In this document: piece by piece, positions 25,048-33,762 of the stretch
Numbering within the stretch: the first letter of the stretch is position 1
Layout: every line of letters starts with the position of its first letter
NCBI GenBank assembly: GCA_965213905.1
Contig: OZ243922.1
Span: 1,302,001 to 1,366,000 of the forward strand
From: SIRX01 sp965213905
GTDB taxonomy: Bacteria; Actinomycetota; Rubrobacteria; Rubrobacterales; Rubrobacteraceae
DNA length: 64,000 nucleotides
Direction of reading: 5' to 3'
Notes under the pieces: model-generated
Database searches by the model: none
Told to the model about the DNA's origin: nothing
The model's input: only the letters and a program-made list of their open reading frames with translations
Program-made: the position numbers and the translations under genes

Positions 25048-25477
25048 CTCGACTTCCTTTCTCTGCCCACCCACACCCGCGGAGTAGACTCCACCAAAAT
25101 CCCTACCGGAGCCGGCGAGCAGCCCTCCTTCGACTGTTCAACACCCACAATCTACCCGAAATTCCGCAAGGCTGCTCCCCAACCCCCGAAACCCCAGCTT
25201 CCGCCAAGACCCGGATGACGGCCCCACCGCAGTTCGCCAAACTTAACAAAGTTTAAGCTAATTTTTAAAAAAATCTCTTTAATAAAAATCTGGTTACGGT
25301 ATGGTAGTCAAAAGCTATATGCAATACTGGACGGGTGTTTCTTTGAACAGCAGGTGAAATGTTTGGACGGGGTTCGGTATTTTCTGCGGGCTCTGCAGGC
25401 ATTTGGGACCAGCATTGTCTAGAGAGGGCGCCCTTTTTTACCAGGCCAGAAGTAGTCAAAGAAGGGGAGTATTAGCG
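25048..25477. other. 430-bp divergent regulatory region with an AT-rich core
   Basis: No convincing gene is seen. From about 25235 to 25330 the sequence is strongly AT-rich, unlike its surroundings, and suits promoters for uspA and the BCCT gene. It contains the perfect repeat AAACTT-AACA-AAGTTT (25239-25254), a possible operator. Osmotic control of the downstream betaine genes is inferred from their function only. Confidence 0.5.
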
Positions 25478-27046
25478 GTGCAGAGGTTTAGGTCTCAGGT
25501 CGGGCCGGTATTCGTGATATCGGTTTCCTTATCGGTTCTGTTCGTTCTTTGGGGTGTGTTGTTCACGGACAACTTGTCGAACACGTTTTCGGCGGTCTTG
25601 AATTACGTGATCTCTACCTTCGGGTGGGTTTATTTGCTGTCGGTCTCGGGATTTCTGGTGTTCGTGGTGTACCTGGCGTTCAGCCGGTACGGTAGGATCA
25701 AGCTGGGCAAGGACGACGACGAGCCGGAGTTCTCGACGCCGGGGTGGCTCTCGATGCTGTTCGCGGCCGGGGTGGGCTTGAGCTTCCTGTTTTGGGGAGT
25801 AGCGGAGCCGGCGTCGCATTTCGGCACGCCGCCCTACGGGATGGCGAAGGCCGGGACGACGGAGGCGGCGGAGATCAGCCTGCAGTACACCTTCTTTCAC
25901 TGGGGGCTTCACCCGTGGGCGGTGTATGCGGTGGTTGCCATGGCTATCGCCTACTTCAACTTTCGCAAGGGCGGGGGGAACCTGATCAGCGCGGCGCTCC
26001 GGCCCTTACTCGGGGACCGGGTAGACGGGCCTATCGGCAAGGCGGTGGATATATTCGCCATCTTCGCCGTGCTGTTCGGCGTCGCCACGGCGCTCGGCAT
26101 CGGGGCGTTGCAGCTAAACGGCGGCTTGAGCTACGTGTTCGAGAGCATCCCGAGCAACGTCACCGTGCAGGTTATTATCATCTCCGTTCTGACGGTGGCG
26201 TTCATGATCTCCGCGGCCACCGGCATCGGTAAAGGTATTCTCTACCTGAGCCTCACGAACATGGTAATAGCCGTGATCCTGCTCTTCTTCATCCTTTTTG
26301 CGGGCCCGACGGTCTTCTTGCTCAACACGTTTACCCAGTCTATCGGGCAGTACCTGGGGGCTTTTGCGAACATGAGCTTTCGGGCCGGGGCGTTTACAGA
26401 TAGCGAGTGGGCCCAGAGTTGGACGCTGTTCTACTGGGCGTGGTGGGTCTCGTGGGCGCCATTCGTCGGGACGTTTATCGCCCGCATCTCGCGGGGGCGC
26501 ACGATCCGGGAGTTCGTCTTCGGCGTGCTCTTCGCCCCGGTGGCTTTTAGCTTCCTTTGGTTCACCGTTTTCGGGGGCTCGGCCCTCTACCTGGATCTCT
26601 ACCAGGGTGGCAACATCGCCAAGACGGCCGCCAGCGACCTGCCCAAGTCCCTCTTCGACACCCTAACAGCGTTCCCGCTCGGGGCCGTAACGTCCATTCT
26701 GGCGCTCGTGCTGGTTAGCGTCTTCTTCGTCACCTCGGCCGACTCGGCCACGTTCGTCCTAAGCAGCATGTCCACCGACGGGGCAGTAAACCCGGCCACG
26801 GTGGTCAAGCTTACGTGGGGCGTCGTCATAGCCTCGTTCGCGGCGATCCTGCTGGTAACCGGCGGCCTGGACGCCCTCCAGACGGCGACCATCACCGCCG
26901 CGGTCCCGTTCTCGGTAGTGATGTTCGGCATCTGCTTCTCGTTATACAAGTCGCTTTCGGAAGAGGTTCGAGAACCCTCGGCGGAGCGGCGGGGAAGCGC
27001 CGCCGGAGACCCCGTAGGCAAGCCCGTGCCGGCCTCCAATAAGTGA
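25478..27046 (+). CDS. BCCT-family betaine/carnitine/choline transporter
   Basis: A 522-residue membrane protein with 12 hydrophobic segments. The BCCT core WSWAP-like signature is seen in FYWAWWVSWAPFVGTFIARISRGRTIREF (described here in two overlapping pieces: FYWAWWVSWAPF and ISRGRTIREF, about residues 320-350), and the aromatic betaine site in FFHWGLHPWAVYA (about residue 140). Such carriers take up compatible solutes with Na+ or H+. GTG at 25478 follows GAAGGGGAG; the frame from 25403 adds non-homologous residues. Its end overlaps the GTG of the next gene by 4 bases. Confidence 0.93.
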   Translation: MQRFRSQVGPVFVISVSLSVLFVLWGVLFTDNLSNTFSAVLNYVISTFGWVYLLSVSGFLVFVVYLAFSRYGRIKLGKDDDEPEFSTPGWLSMLFAAGVGLSFLFWGVAEPASHFGTPPYGMAKAGTTEAAEISLQYTFFHWGLHPWAVYAVVAMAIAYFNFRKGGGNLISAALRPLLGDRVDGPIGKAVDIFAIFAVLFGVATALGIGALQLNGGLSYVFESIPSNVTVQVIIISVLTVAFMISAATGIGKGILYLSLTNMVIAVILLFFILFAGPTVFLLNTFTQSIGQYLGAFANMSFRAGAFTDSEWAQSWTLFYWAWWVSWAPFVGTFIARISRGRTIREFVFGVLFAPVAFSFLWFTVFGGSALYLDLYQGGNIAKTAASDLPKSLFDTLTAFPLGAVTSILALVLVSVFFVTSADSATFVLSSMSTDGAVNPATVVKLTWGVVIASFAAILLVTGGLDALQTATITAAVPFSVVMFGICFSLYKSLSEEVREPSAERRGSAAGDPVGKPVPASNK

Positions 27047-28038
27047 GGCCGGGCGTGCGAAAAGTTTTTCCGGCGGTAGCCGCGTTTTTGCTGGCCCTGG
27101 TATTGGTTGTCGGCTGCGGCGGCCAGAACGGTCCCGGGGGCGGAGGAAGCGGCGGGAGTATCGCGGAGGAGTTCGACTTCAGCGGGCCGCAGGATTCCAC
27201 TCGCTTCACGATCGGCTCCAAAGACTTCACGGAGCAGAGAATTTTGGGTGAGATCGCCATCCAGGCGTTGGAGGCCGCCGGGGCCGACGTGACCGACCGG
27301 ATCGGGATCGGCGGCAACGAGGCCGTGCGGCAGGCCCTGAACAACGACGACATCAACATGTACTGGGAGTACACCGCAACCGGCTGGCTGGTTCATCTCG
27401 GAAACCCGGACCCCATCTCGGATTCTCAGGAGCAGTACCGGGCCGTCGCGGAAGAAGACCTCGAACAGAACAATATAGAGTGGTTGGAACCGGCCCCCGG
27501 CAACAACACCTACGCCATCGCCGCCAGCCAGGAGACCCTCGACGAAACCGGCGTCCAAAACATCTCGGACCTCGCCCGCCTGGCCCAGGAGAACCCGGAG
27601 CAAGCCACGCTATGCTACGGAAACGAGAACGACTTCAGCAGCCGCTCCGACGGGTTGCCGGGCCTGGAACAAGCCTACGACTTTGAGTACCCGGAAGACA
27701 GCCAGATCGTGGTGCCCCTCGATTCGGTCTACGAAAACGCGGCGCAGGGCGAGCGCTGCAACTTCGGCGTCGTGTTCACGACGAACCCGCTGATCGAGGA
27801 GAACAACCTGCAACTCCTCGAGGACAACGAGAATTTCTTTGCCGTTTACAACCCGGCAATAATCATGACGGACGATCTGCTACAAGAATACCCGGAACTA
27901 GCGGACCTTTTCGCCCTGATCTCCGAAGAGCTCACCACGGAGACGCTGGTGGAACTGAACTCACAGGTGGATATAGAGGGCAAGACCCCCGCAAATGTCG
28001 CCGAACAGTGGCTCCGGGAAAACGGCTTTATAGGTTAG
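27043..28038 (+). CDS. Glycine betaine/choline-type ABC substrate-binding lipoprotein without its transporter
   Basis: A 331-residue lipoprotein: signal helix with lipobox VVGC near residue 24, a Gly-rich spacer, then an OpuBC/ProX-type fold. RFTIGSKDFTEQRILGEIA and NMYWEYTATGW are family marks; the aromatic residues there normally cage the quaternary ammonium group. The gene overlaps the BCCT gene by 4 bases, yet no ABC permease or ATPase is nearby. It may serve a distant ABC complex or deliver ligand to the BCCT carrier; the latter would be unusual. Confidence 0.88.
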   Translation: MRPGVRKVFPAVAAFLLALVLVVGCGGQNGPGGGGSGGSIAEEFDFSGPQDSTRFTIGSKDFTEQRILGEIAIQALEAAGADVTDRIGIGGNEAVRQALNNDDINMYWEYTATGWLVHLGNPDPISDSQEQYRAVAEEDLEQNNIEWLEPAPGNNTYAIAASQETLDETGVQNISDLARLAQENPEQATLCYGNENDFSSRSDGLPGLEQAYDFEYPEDSQIVVPLDSVYENAAQGERCNFGVVFTTNPLIEENNLQLLEDNENFFAVYNPAIIMTDDLLQEYPELADLFALISEELTTETLVELNSQVDIEGKTPANVAEQWLRENGFIG

Positions 28039-28087
28039 GTTTTGGAAGGAAGTTGATTGCGGTACCAACCGGACGGGAGGTAAGGAG

Positions 28088-28585
28088 ATGGTCAAAGAGG
28101 CCCACGCCGGGCTCGTAACCGACGTGGCCGAACTCGTGGCCTCGAAAGCCCCGGACGGCGAGGTACTGGGCAAAGTGGTGCGGCTCGTTCACAACGCCCA
28201 CCCGCTCTGGGACTGGAGCGGCATCTACCTGTTGGTCGAAGACGTGCTCGTGATCGGGCCTTTCGCCGGCTCCGAAGAAGAGCCGGAGCACTCGCGCATA
28301 CGGGTGGGTGAAGGCATCTGTGGCGCGGCGGTCGCAGAGAACGCCAACCAGGTCGTCAAGGACGTACGGGAGCTCGACAACTACCTGGCCTGCTCGCTCT
28401 CTACCCGCTCGGAGCTGGTCGTCTTGATCCGTCACAAAGGCCATACCGTCGGACAATTCGACGTAGACAGCGACCGGGTGGGCGCGTTTACCGCCGAGGA
28501 CGAGGCTCTCTTGGAAGAGTTGGCCGGGCTCATCGCGCCGCGGGTCGCCTCCCTCGCCCAAGCCGGCGGGAAGACGGGCCAGTAG
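28088..28585 (+). CDS. GAF-domain protein, free methionine-R-sulfoxide reductase-like
   Basis: A 165-residue single GAF domain. It keeps the signature of free Met-R-sulfoxide reductases (fRMsr): RVGEGICGAAV (resolving Cys) and NYLACSLSTRSELVV (the catalytic Cys position), plus IGPFAG near residue 56. fRMsr reduces free oxidised methionine using thioredoxin; trxB lies 2 kb away. A third Cys of the E. coli enzyme is absent. ATG start with AAGGAG. A plain sensory GAF role is the alternative. Confidence 0.75.
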   Translation: MVKEAHAGLVTDVAELVASKAPDGEVLGKVVRLVHNAHPLWDWSGIYLLVEDVLVIGPFAGSEEEPEHSRIRVGEGICGAAVAENANQVVKDVRELDNYLACSLSTRSELVVLIRHKGHTVGQFDVDSDRVGAFTAEDEALLEELAGLIAPRVASLAQAGGKTGQ

Positions 28586-28615
28586 GCTACTTCGGTGGCC
28601 TCTCGGTATTAGCCT

Positions 28616-28642
28616 TTGGAAGCCGCGCCCGGCACGTATAAT
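28616..28642 (+). promoter_or_regulatory. Predicted promoter for polX
   Basis: TTGGAA (28616-28621), a 15-base spacer and consensus TATAAT (28637-28642) lie 34 bases before the TTG start at 28677. The spacer is short, so strength is uncertain. Confidence 0.4.
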
Positions 28643-28676
28643 CTCGGGGCGGCTGCCGTAGACCGGAAGGAGAGCC

Positions 28677-30389
28677 TTGAAGCTGCAAAACGGCGACATA
28701 GCCCGTGCCCTGGAGACCATCGTCACGCTCATGGAGATAAAGGGCGAGGAGCACTACCGGGTGCTCGCCTACCAGCGGGCCGCCGAGTCCGTCGCCGCCG
28801 CAGGCCGTCCCGTGGCCGACATGGAGGACTTGAAAGACTTGCCCCACGTCGGCGGCACGACGGCCGGGGTCATCCGCGTCCTGGCGGACGACCGATCGCC
28901 GCAAATACTCTTGGATCTTCTGGAAGAAATTCCCTCCGGGCTGGTGGAGATGACCCGCCTGCCGAACGTAGGCCCGCGCACTGTAGGCCGGCTCTGGCAC
29001 GAGCTGGACATCACAAGCGTCGAAGAGCTGGCGACGACGGATGAGACGAAAATCTCCGGCCTCAAAGGCTTCGGCAAAAAGAGTGCGGAGCGCATGGTCC
29101 GATCCGCAGAAAACTACAATTCTCAGGAGCGCCGGATGCTCCTCGACGATGCCACGGCCCTTGGAGAGAGTTTGCTGGCTTTCGTCCGCTCGCACCCGGC
29201 AACTGAGAGGGCGGAGGTCGCGGGCTCGCTGCGCCGTAAAAAAGAGACCGTCGGAGACCTGGACGTCGTCGCCGCCAGCACAGAGCCCCACGACCTCGCA
29301 AACGCCTTCGCAGAGGCGGAGTTCGTGGGTGAGATCGTGGCCCACGGCGACACGAAGGTCTCCATAAAGACCGGCGAGATAGACGTGGACCTCCGCATCG
29401 TGGCGCCGGAGGCTTTCGGGTCTCTTCTGCACCACTTTACCGGCAGCCAGGCCCACAACGTCGTGCTGCGCGAGCGGGCCGTCAAGATGGGCGTCAACAT
29501 CTCCGAGTACGGGTTGGCGGAGGCCGGGACCGGCGAGTACGAGCCTGTGGCTACGGAAGAAGACCTCTTCGAGAAGCTGGGCCTCGTGTACATACCCCCG
29601 GAGTTGCGGGAGGACTGGGGTGAGATCCAGGCCGCCGAGAGAGACGGTCTGCCGGACTTGATCGAGGTCGGCGACGTCCGCGGCGACCTGCACGTCCACA
29701 CCAACTACTCCGACGGCAAGGGCACGATAGAGAGCATGGCCGAAGCCGCCATAGAACGCGGCTACGAATACCTCGTCTTCTGCGACCATTCCCAATCCTT
29801 GAAAGTAGCAAACGGCCTCTCCCCCGAACGTCTGAAGCACAAAATAGAAGCCGTCCGCAAGGCCGACGAAGAATACGATGAAATCCACCTGCTTTGCGGC
29901 TCGGAGGTGGACATCCTCAAAGACGGCACGATGGACTACGAAGACGCCCTACTCGCGGAGTTGGACTTTGTGGTCGCCTCCGTCCACACGGCCTTCAACC
30001 TCAAAGAGGGCGACATGACCGACCGCATGGTCCGGGCCATAAACAACCCCCACGTCCGCACCATCGCCCACCCCACCGGGCGCATCCTGAACCGCCGCGA
30101 ACCCTACGCCGTGGACGTATCCCGCCTCGTACAAGAGGCCGCCGCGACGAACACCGCATTAGAACTAAACTCCTACGTGGATCGGCTAGACCTCTCGGTT
30201 CCCTATCTGCGGGAAGCGCTGCGCGCCGGGGTAAGCCTCACCATAGACACCGACGCCCACGACGAAAGTGCCCTGGGCATGATGCAGTTCGGGATCTCTC
30301 AGGCCCGTCGGGCATGGGCTGGTAGGGAGAACGTCCTCAACTGCCTGCCGTGGGACGAGTTCGAGAAGTACCTCGAAAAAGGGAAATAG
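28677..30389 (+). CDS. polX: Bacterial family X DNA polymerase with PHP domain
   Basis: A 570-residue PolX. N-terminal helix-hairpin-helix region (about residues 1-130; LPHVGGTTAGVI and LPNVGPRTVGRL contact DNA), family X polymerase palm (about 150-310; GSLRRKKETVGDLDVV supplies catalytic Asp residues, with a third in EIDVDLRIV), and a C-terminal PHP domain (about 335-570; DLHVHTNYSDG, FCDHS, CGSEVDIL, IAHPTGR, TIDTDAH). It fills gaps in base-excision repair, the PHP part giving 3'-5' exonuclease activity. TTG start with GGAAGGAGAG. The gdx gene starts 3 bases after its stop. Confidence 0.95.
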   Translation: MKLQNGDIARALETIVTLMEIKGEEHYRVLAYQRAAESVAAAGRPVADMEDLKDLPHVGGTTAGVIRVLADDRSPQILLDLLEEIPSGLVEMTRLPNVGPRTVGRLWHELDITSVEELATTDETKISGLKGFGKKSAERMVRSAENYNSQERRMLLDDATALGESLLAFVRSHPATERAEVAGSLRRKKETVGDLDVVAASTEPHDLANAFAEAEFVGEIVAHGDTKVSIKTGEIDVDLRIVAPEAFGSLLHHFTGSQAHNVVLRERAVKMGVNISEYGLAEAGTGEYEPVATEEDLFEKLGLVYIPPELREDWGEIQAAERDGLPDLIEVGDVRGDLHVHTNYSDGKGTIESMAEAAIERGYEYLVFCDHSQSLKVANGLSPERLKHKIEAVRKADEEYDEIHLLCGSEVDILKDGTMDYEDALLAELDFVVASVHTAFNLKEGDMTDRMVRAINNPHVRTIAHPTGRILNRREPYAVDVSRLVQEAAATNTALELNSYVDRLDLSVPYLREALRAGVSLTIDTDAHDESALGMMQFGISQARRAWAGRENVLNCLPWDEFEKYLEKGK

Positions 30390-30392
30390 CCC

Positions 30393-30710
30393 GTGGCCTG
30401 GCTGTTCTTGATCGTCGCCGGTATCTTCGAGATCGGGTTCGCGCTCGGGCTGAAGTATTCGGAGGGGTTTACGCGGCTCTGGCCTACGCTGGGGTTTATG
30501 GTGTCGGGTGGAATCAGCTTCTATTTGTTGTCGGTGGCGATGAGGACCCTGCCCGTCGGGACGGCCTACGCCGTCTGGACCGGCATCGGGGCGGCGGGGA
30601 CGGCGACGCTGGGTATCTTGTTGCTCAGGGAGTCCGGCGACGTGTTCCGGGTGATCTCCATAGCCTTGATCGTGGCCGGCGTCGTGGGCCTGCGGCTCTC
30701 TTCTCAATAA
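30393..30710 (+). CDS. gdx: SMR-family guanidinium exporter (Gdx/SugE type)
   Basis: A 105-residue, four-helix SMR protein. The key membrane Glu is in AGIFEIGFALGLKYSEGF (about residue 13), and MRTLPVGTAYAVWTGIGAAGTA matches the Gdx/SugE subgroup rather than EmrE drug exporters. Gdx exports guanidinium ion in exchange for protons as an antiparallel dimer. It starts 3 bases after polX, so it is probably co-transcribed; no guanidine riboswitch is visible before it. Confidence 0.9.
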   Translation: MAWLFLIVAGIFEIGFALGLKYSEGFTRLWPTLGFMVSGGISFYLLSVAMRTLPVGTAYAVWTGIGAAGTATLGILLLRESGDVFRVISIALIVAGVVGLRLSSQ

Positions 30711-30740
30711 GAAGCTCCCGGCGAACCTGCCGGGAGCTTC
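30711..30740. terminator. Strong hairpin between convergent gdx and trxB
   Basis: GAAGCTCCCGGC and GCCGGGAGCTTC form a perfect 12-bp stem with a 6-base loop, starting directly after the gdx stop. It lies between convergent genes and can act in both directions, although there is no long T-run on either side. Confidence 0.8.
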
Positions 30741-30761
30741 GAGTAGTTCTCTCGCCCGATG

Positions 30762-31766
30762 TTAAACCCGGGGTGCGCTGCCTTCCCGGTCGGCGGCCGC
30801 GTTCCAGACCCCGGGGTCTTCGGCGTCTTCGGCCTCGCCCTGCTCTTCCAGCCACCGCTCGGCGTCTATGGCCGCCATGCAGCCGTCTCCGGCGGCGGTC
30901 ACCGCCTGCCGGTAGCGCGTGTCGGATACGTCGCCCGCGGCGAACACGCCGGGTACGCTCGTCATGGTGTGCTCGTGCTGGATTATGTAACCGCCCTCGT
31001 CCATCTCGACCTGCCCCTTGAACAGTTTGGTCGCCGGCTCGTGGCCGATGGCCGCGAAGAAGCCGTCTATCTCCAGGGTTTCTTCCTCACCTGTTTGGAC
31101 GTTCCTTACCCGGATGCCCTCGACCGAGTCCTCGCCCAGAATCCCTTCTATGACGGTGTCGGTGAGGAAGGTAATCTTTTCGTTTTTGCGTGCCCGGTCG
31201 AGCATGATCTTGGACGCCCGGAAGGTGTCCCGCCGGTGGACGAGCACGACTTCGCTGGCATACTTGGAGAGGAAGCTGGCTTCTTCCATCGCCGTGTCTC
31301 CCCCGCCGACGACCGCGACCCGCTTGTCCTTGAAGAAAAAGCCGTCGCACGTGGCGCAGCCACTAACGCCCCGGCCCATTAAACGCTGCTCGTCTTCGAG
31401 CCCGAGCCACTTTGCCTTCGCGCCGGTGGCTATTACGACCGAGTTCGCCAGTACGGGCTCGTCCTCGCCTTCGGGCCACAGGGAAAATGGGCGTCCGGAG
31501 AAGTCCACCCGCTCCACGTTGTCCGGGCGCATCTCGGCGCCGAAGCGGGAGGCCTGGGCCTCGAATTCGTCCATCATGTCCGGCCCCATGACGCCGTCTT
31601 TGTAGCCGGGGTAGTTCTCGACATCCGAAGTGAGCATGAGCTGTCCGCCCATCTCGAAGCCCTGGAAGACCACCACGTCGAGGTTTGCCCGCGAGGCGTA
31701 CAGGGCCGCCGTGTATCCTGCCGGGCCGGACCCGATCACCGCCACGTCGTATGTTCTCTCAGGCAT
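30762..31766 (-). CDS. trxB: Thioredoxin reductase
   Basis: A 334-residue FAD enzyme. FAD-binding GSGPAGYTAALYASRANL is at the N-terminus, the redox-active disulfide is GCATCDGFF (about residue 137), the NADPH loop is VVGGGDTAMEEA, and the C-terminal FAD motif is GVFAAGDVSD. It passes electrons from NADPH to thioredoxin in the cytoplasm. ATG at 31766 with AAGGAG upstream, and a TAGAAT -10 further up. Confidence 0.96.
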   Translation of the reverse strand: MPERTYDVAVIGSGPAGYTAALYASRANLDVVVFQGFEMGGQLMLTSDVENYPGYKDGVMGPDMMDEFEAQASRFGAEMRPDNVERVDFSGRPFSLWPEGEDEPVLANSVVIATGAKAKWLGLEDEQRLMGRGVSGCATCDGFFFKDKRVAVVGGGDTAMEEASFLSKYASEVVLVHRRDTFRASKIMLDRARKNEKITFLTDTVIEGILGEDSVEGIRVRNVQTGEEETLEIDGFFAAIGHEPATKLFKGQVEMDEGGYIIQHEHTMTSVPGVFAAGDVSDTRYRQAVTAAGDGCMAAIDAERWLEEQGEAEDAEDPGVWNAAADREGSAPRV

Positions 31767-31928
31767 CAAATACTCTCCTTGAATGTGCGATTTGGCAACC
31801 CCATTATTCTATTACACCACGCAGTTTTGACCGGCCCGGCCCTTTACACCCCCGGAACCCAAGTGACACCGATCACGGAATCCGTCTCCCTCGCCAGGGG
31901 ATATACTGCCCGCTAGAAAGGAGGTTCT

Positions 31929-32429
31929 TTGCCCAAAGCAACGATCCTGGTCCTGACGCTCGTAGTCGCCGTCGCGGCGGTCGTAGTCTGGCGCACCAGC
32001 GGGCCGGTGCATACGCTCGATACACCCGAGTTGGGCCCCGCGCCCGTCGCCGTCAGGGTGCCGCAGACCCCGCAGCCTTCGTCGGCTTCCCCCACGAAAA
32101 CCCGCATAGGTAGCTTCGAGCGGCCGGAAGAAACGCCCCGATACGAAGTCCTGGAAGAGAGCACGACCCGCCGGGAGGAGGTGCGAGCCGCGAGGCTTTT
32201 GGTAGACACCCGGGCCGGCAGCAAGGCCGACTACGAACTCATAGCCCAAGACTTGAAGGCCCGCTACGCCGGTTACGACGCCGTAACCGCCGAGTTTACC
32301 GATACGGAGACCGTGCTCGACTACAATGGCGCGGCCCTGATCTTCAACACCATGCAAGGCTCCACCTATATGGGCTTTCTCTTCGGCCCGATAAACGATA
32401 GAGGATACTACGTGCGGGTCGCCGAGTAG
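31929..32429 (+). CDS. Membrane-anchored protein of unknown function
   Basis: A 166-residue protein with one N-terminal hydrophobic segment (ILVLTLVVAVAAVVVW, about residues 5-20), a Pro/Ser-rich stretch to about 60, and an alpha/beta C-terminal part of about 90 residues (YEVLEESTTRREEVRAARLLVDT, shown here as start and end only: YEVLEES, ARLLVDT). The C-terminal part ends GYYVRVAE. An ideal ribosome site (AAAGGAGG) precedes the TTG. The domain resembles small 'RND-adjacent' or stress-type extracellular domains only vaguely; no family is claimed. It converges with the phosphodiesterase gene. Confidence 0.65.
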   Translation: MPKATILVLTLVVAVAAVVVWRTSGPVHTLDTPELGPAPVAVRVPQTPQPSSASPTKTRIGSFERPEETPRYEVLEESTTRREEVRAARLLVDTRAGSKADYELIAQDLKARYAGYDAVTAEFTDTETVLDYNGAALIFNTMQGSTYMGFLFGPINDRGYYVRVAE

Positions 32430-32442
32430 TCCCTGCCCCGAC

Positions 32443-33744
32443 CTAGAAAGCCGTCGCTTCTGAAAGGACCCTGCCCTGGGCATCTTTCGGCGGACGTACG
32501 CCCAGTAAAGCGCAGATGGTCGGGGCCAAGTCCACGAGCCGCGGCTCCTGGGGTTCGGCGCCACGACGAATACCCGCCCCCGAAAGAAGTAGCGGCACCC
32601 GCATCTCCTCCGTGCTACCGTGCGCCCCACCCGGTCCTCCACCGGCCCTCCCCGGCGGAACGAACCCCCACGGCTCTTCGGCCTCTACGACTAGTTGGCC
32701 AGGTTTCTGGCCGGCCCGCAGTTCTTCCAGGTCGTCTCCATCCAAAACCCGCGCGACGTTCGGAGCTTCTTCGAGCGCCCGCTTTATTCGCCGTCGTCCC
32801 CGGGGCGTATCCGCGTCGTCGAGCAATGCGAGGTTGGCGATCCTTACGGCGGTCGGCACGACTACCACGGCGGTCGCGGACCCCGGCGTGTTGCCGGGCG
32901 TAACGACCTCCGGAGCGTATCCGGCGTCAGCTACCGCGGTGAGAAGTTCCTGGGTGAGATCCTCCGCCCACCCCGTCATGCCGTGGTCGCCCGTTACGAT
33001 AAACGTCGTGAGATCAAAGATACCGGCGTCCCTAGTGGCCTCGACGAGCCGACCGAGCTGACGGTCCATCTCTGCAAGAAGCGGCGCAATATTTGGGCCG
33101 TCCGGCCCCTCGGCATGCCCGGCATCGTCCAGGTCCGAACCGTAGACGGCCATAAAGTTCGGGGGATTCCGTACTTCTACACTCCGGCCCCCCGAGTCCA
33201 CGGGCCGGCCTTCCAACACGTTTACGGCGGCATCCACGCGGGCGGAGAACAGGCCGCCGGGCTCGACGTAAAGCCGGTCCGGGTCCCCAAAAACCGTCCC
33301 GTATTCCTGGGTTATATACCACTGTATTGATGCAATAGTTTTACCGGCTTTCGCCAGCGCCTCGGCCACGGTTTCCGCCCGCAACGTACGCTCTTCGCCT
33401 ACTACCCGGCCGGTTTGTGCGTCCAGGCAGTAAGCGGCGTTGCCGTGGACTTCGGGGTAGGCCCCGGTGGCCACAGAGGCCCGCGAGGGGTTGGAGATAG
33501 TAGGGAAGACGCCTCTCGCGGTGGATAGGATGCCCCGGCTTGCCAGGTCATCCAGGTTGGGTGTTGGTGTTCGGCCGAGGTAGGCGGGGTCGAAACCGTC
33601 CCAGTCCACGAGTATTACGTGCTCGGGACGGCGGTTCGCCCGGGGTCCGGAGCAGGAGAGGAGCCACGCCGGCGCGGTCGCCACAGTCGCCGCGGCGGCC
33701 AGGGACGCCGCCCCCTTGATGAATCGGCGCCGGGATAGCTTCAT
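32443..33744 (-). CDS. Tat-exported type I phosphodiesterase/nucleotide pyrophosphatase family protein
   Basis: A 433-residue alkaline-phosphatase-superfamily protein. The N-terminus has a twin-arginine signal (SRRRFIKGAAS) and a possible lipobox (LLSCS). Metal and catalytic residues appear in LVDWDGFDP (Asp), TISNPSRAS (nucleophile region, about residue 87), DDAGHAEGP (Asp/His), and TGDHGMTGW (Asp/His). The family hydrolyses phosphodiester or pyrophosphate bonds outside the membrane. The MMPL gene upstream ends 18 bases before its start, so they are likely co-transcribed. Confidence 0.88.
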   Translation of the reverse strand: MKLSRRRFIKGAASLAAAATVATAPAWLLSCSGPRANRRPEHVILVDWDGFDPAYLGRTPTPNLDDLASRGILSTARGVFPTISNPSRASVATGAYPEVHGNAAYCLDAQTGRVVGEERTLRAETVAEALAKAGKTIASIQWYITQEYGTVFGDPDRLYVEPGGLFSARVDAAVNVLEGRPVDSGGRSVEVRNPPNFMAVYGSDLDDAGHAEGPDGPNIAPLLAEMDRQLGRLVEATRDAGIFDLTTFIVTGDHGMTGWAEDLTQELLTAVADAGYAPEVVTPGNTPGSATAVVVVPTAVRIANLALLDDADTPRGRRRIKRALEEAPNVARVLDGDDLEELRAGQKPGQLVVEAEEPWGFVPPGRAGGGPGGAHGSTEEMRVPLLLSGAGIRRGAEPQEPRLVDLAPTICALLGVRPPKDAQGRVLSEATAF

Positions 33745-33762
33745 CTCAGGTCCCCGCCGTAC

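Noticed and set aside
26599..27603. A 334-codon open frame on the minus strand
   Set aside because: It is a shadow of the BCCT and substrate-binding genes and has low-complexity sequence.
28587..29888. A 433-codon open frame on the minus strand
   Set aside because: It is a shadow of polX, whose motifs are complete.
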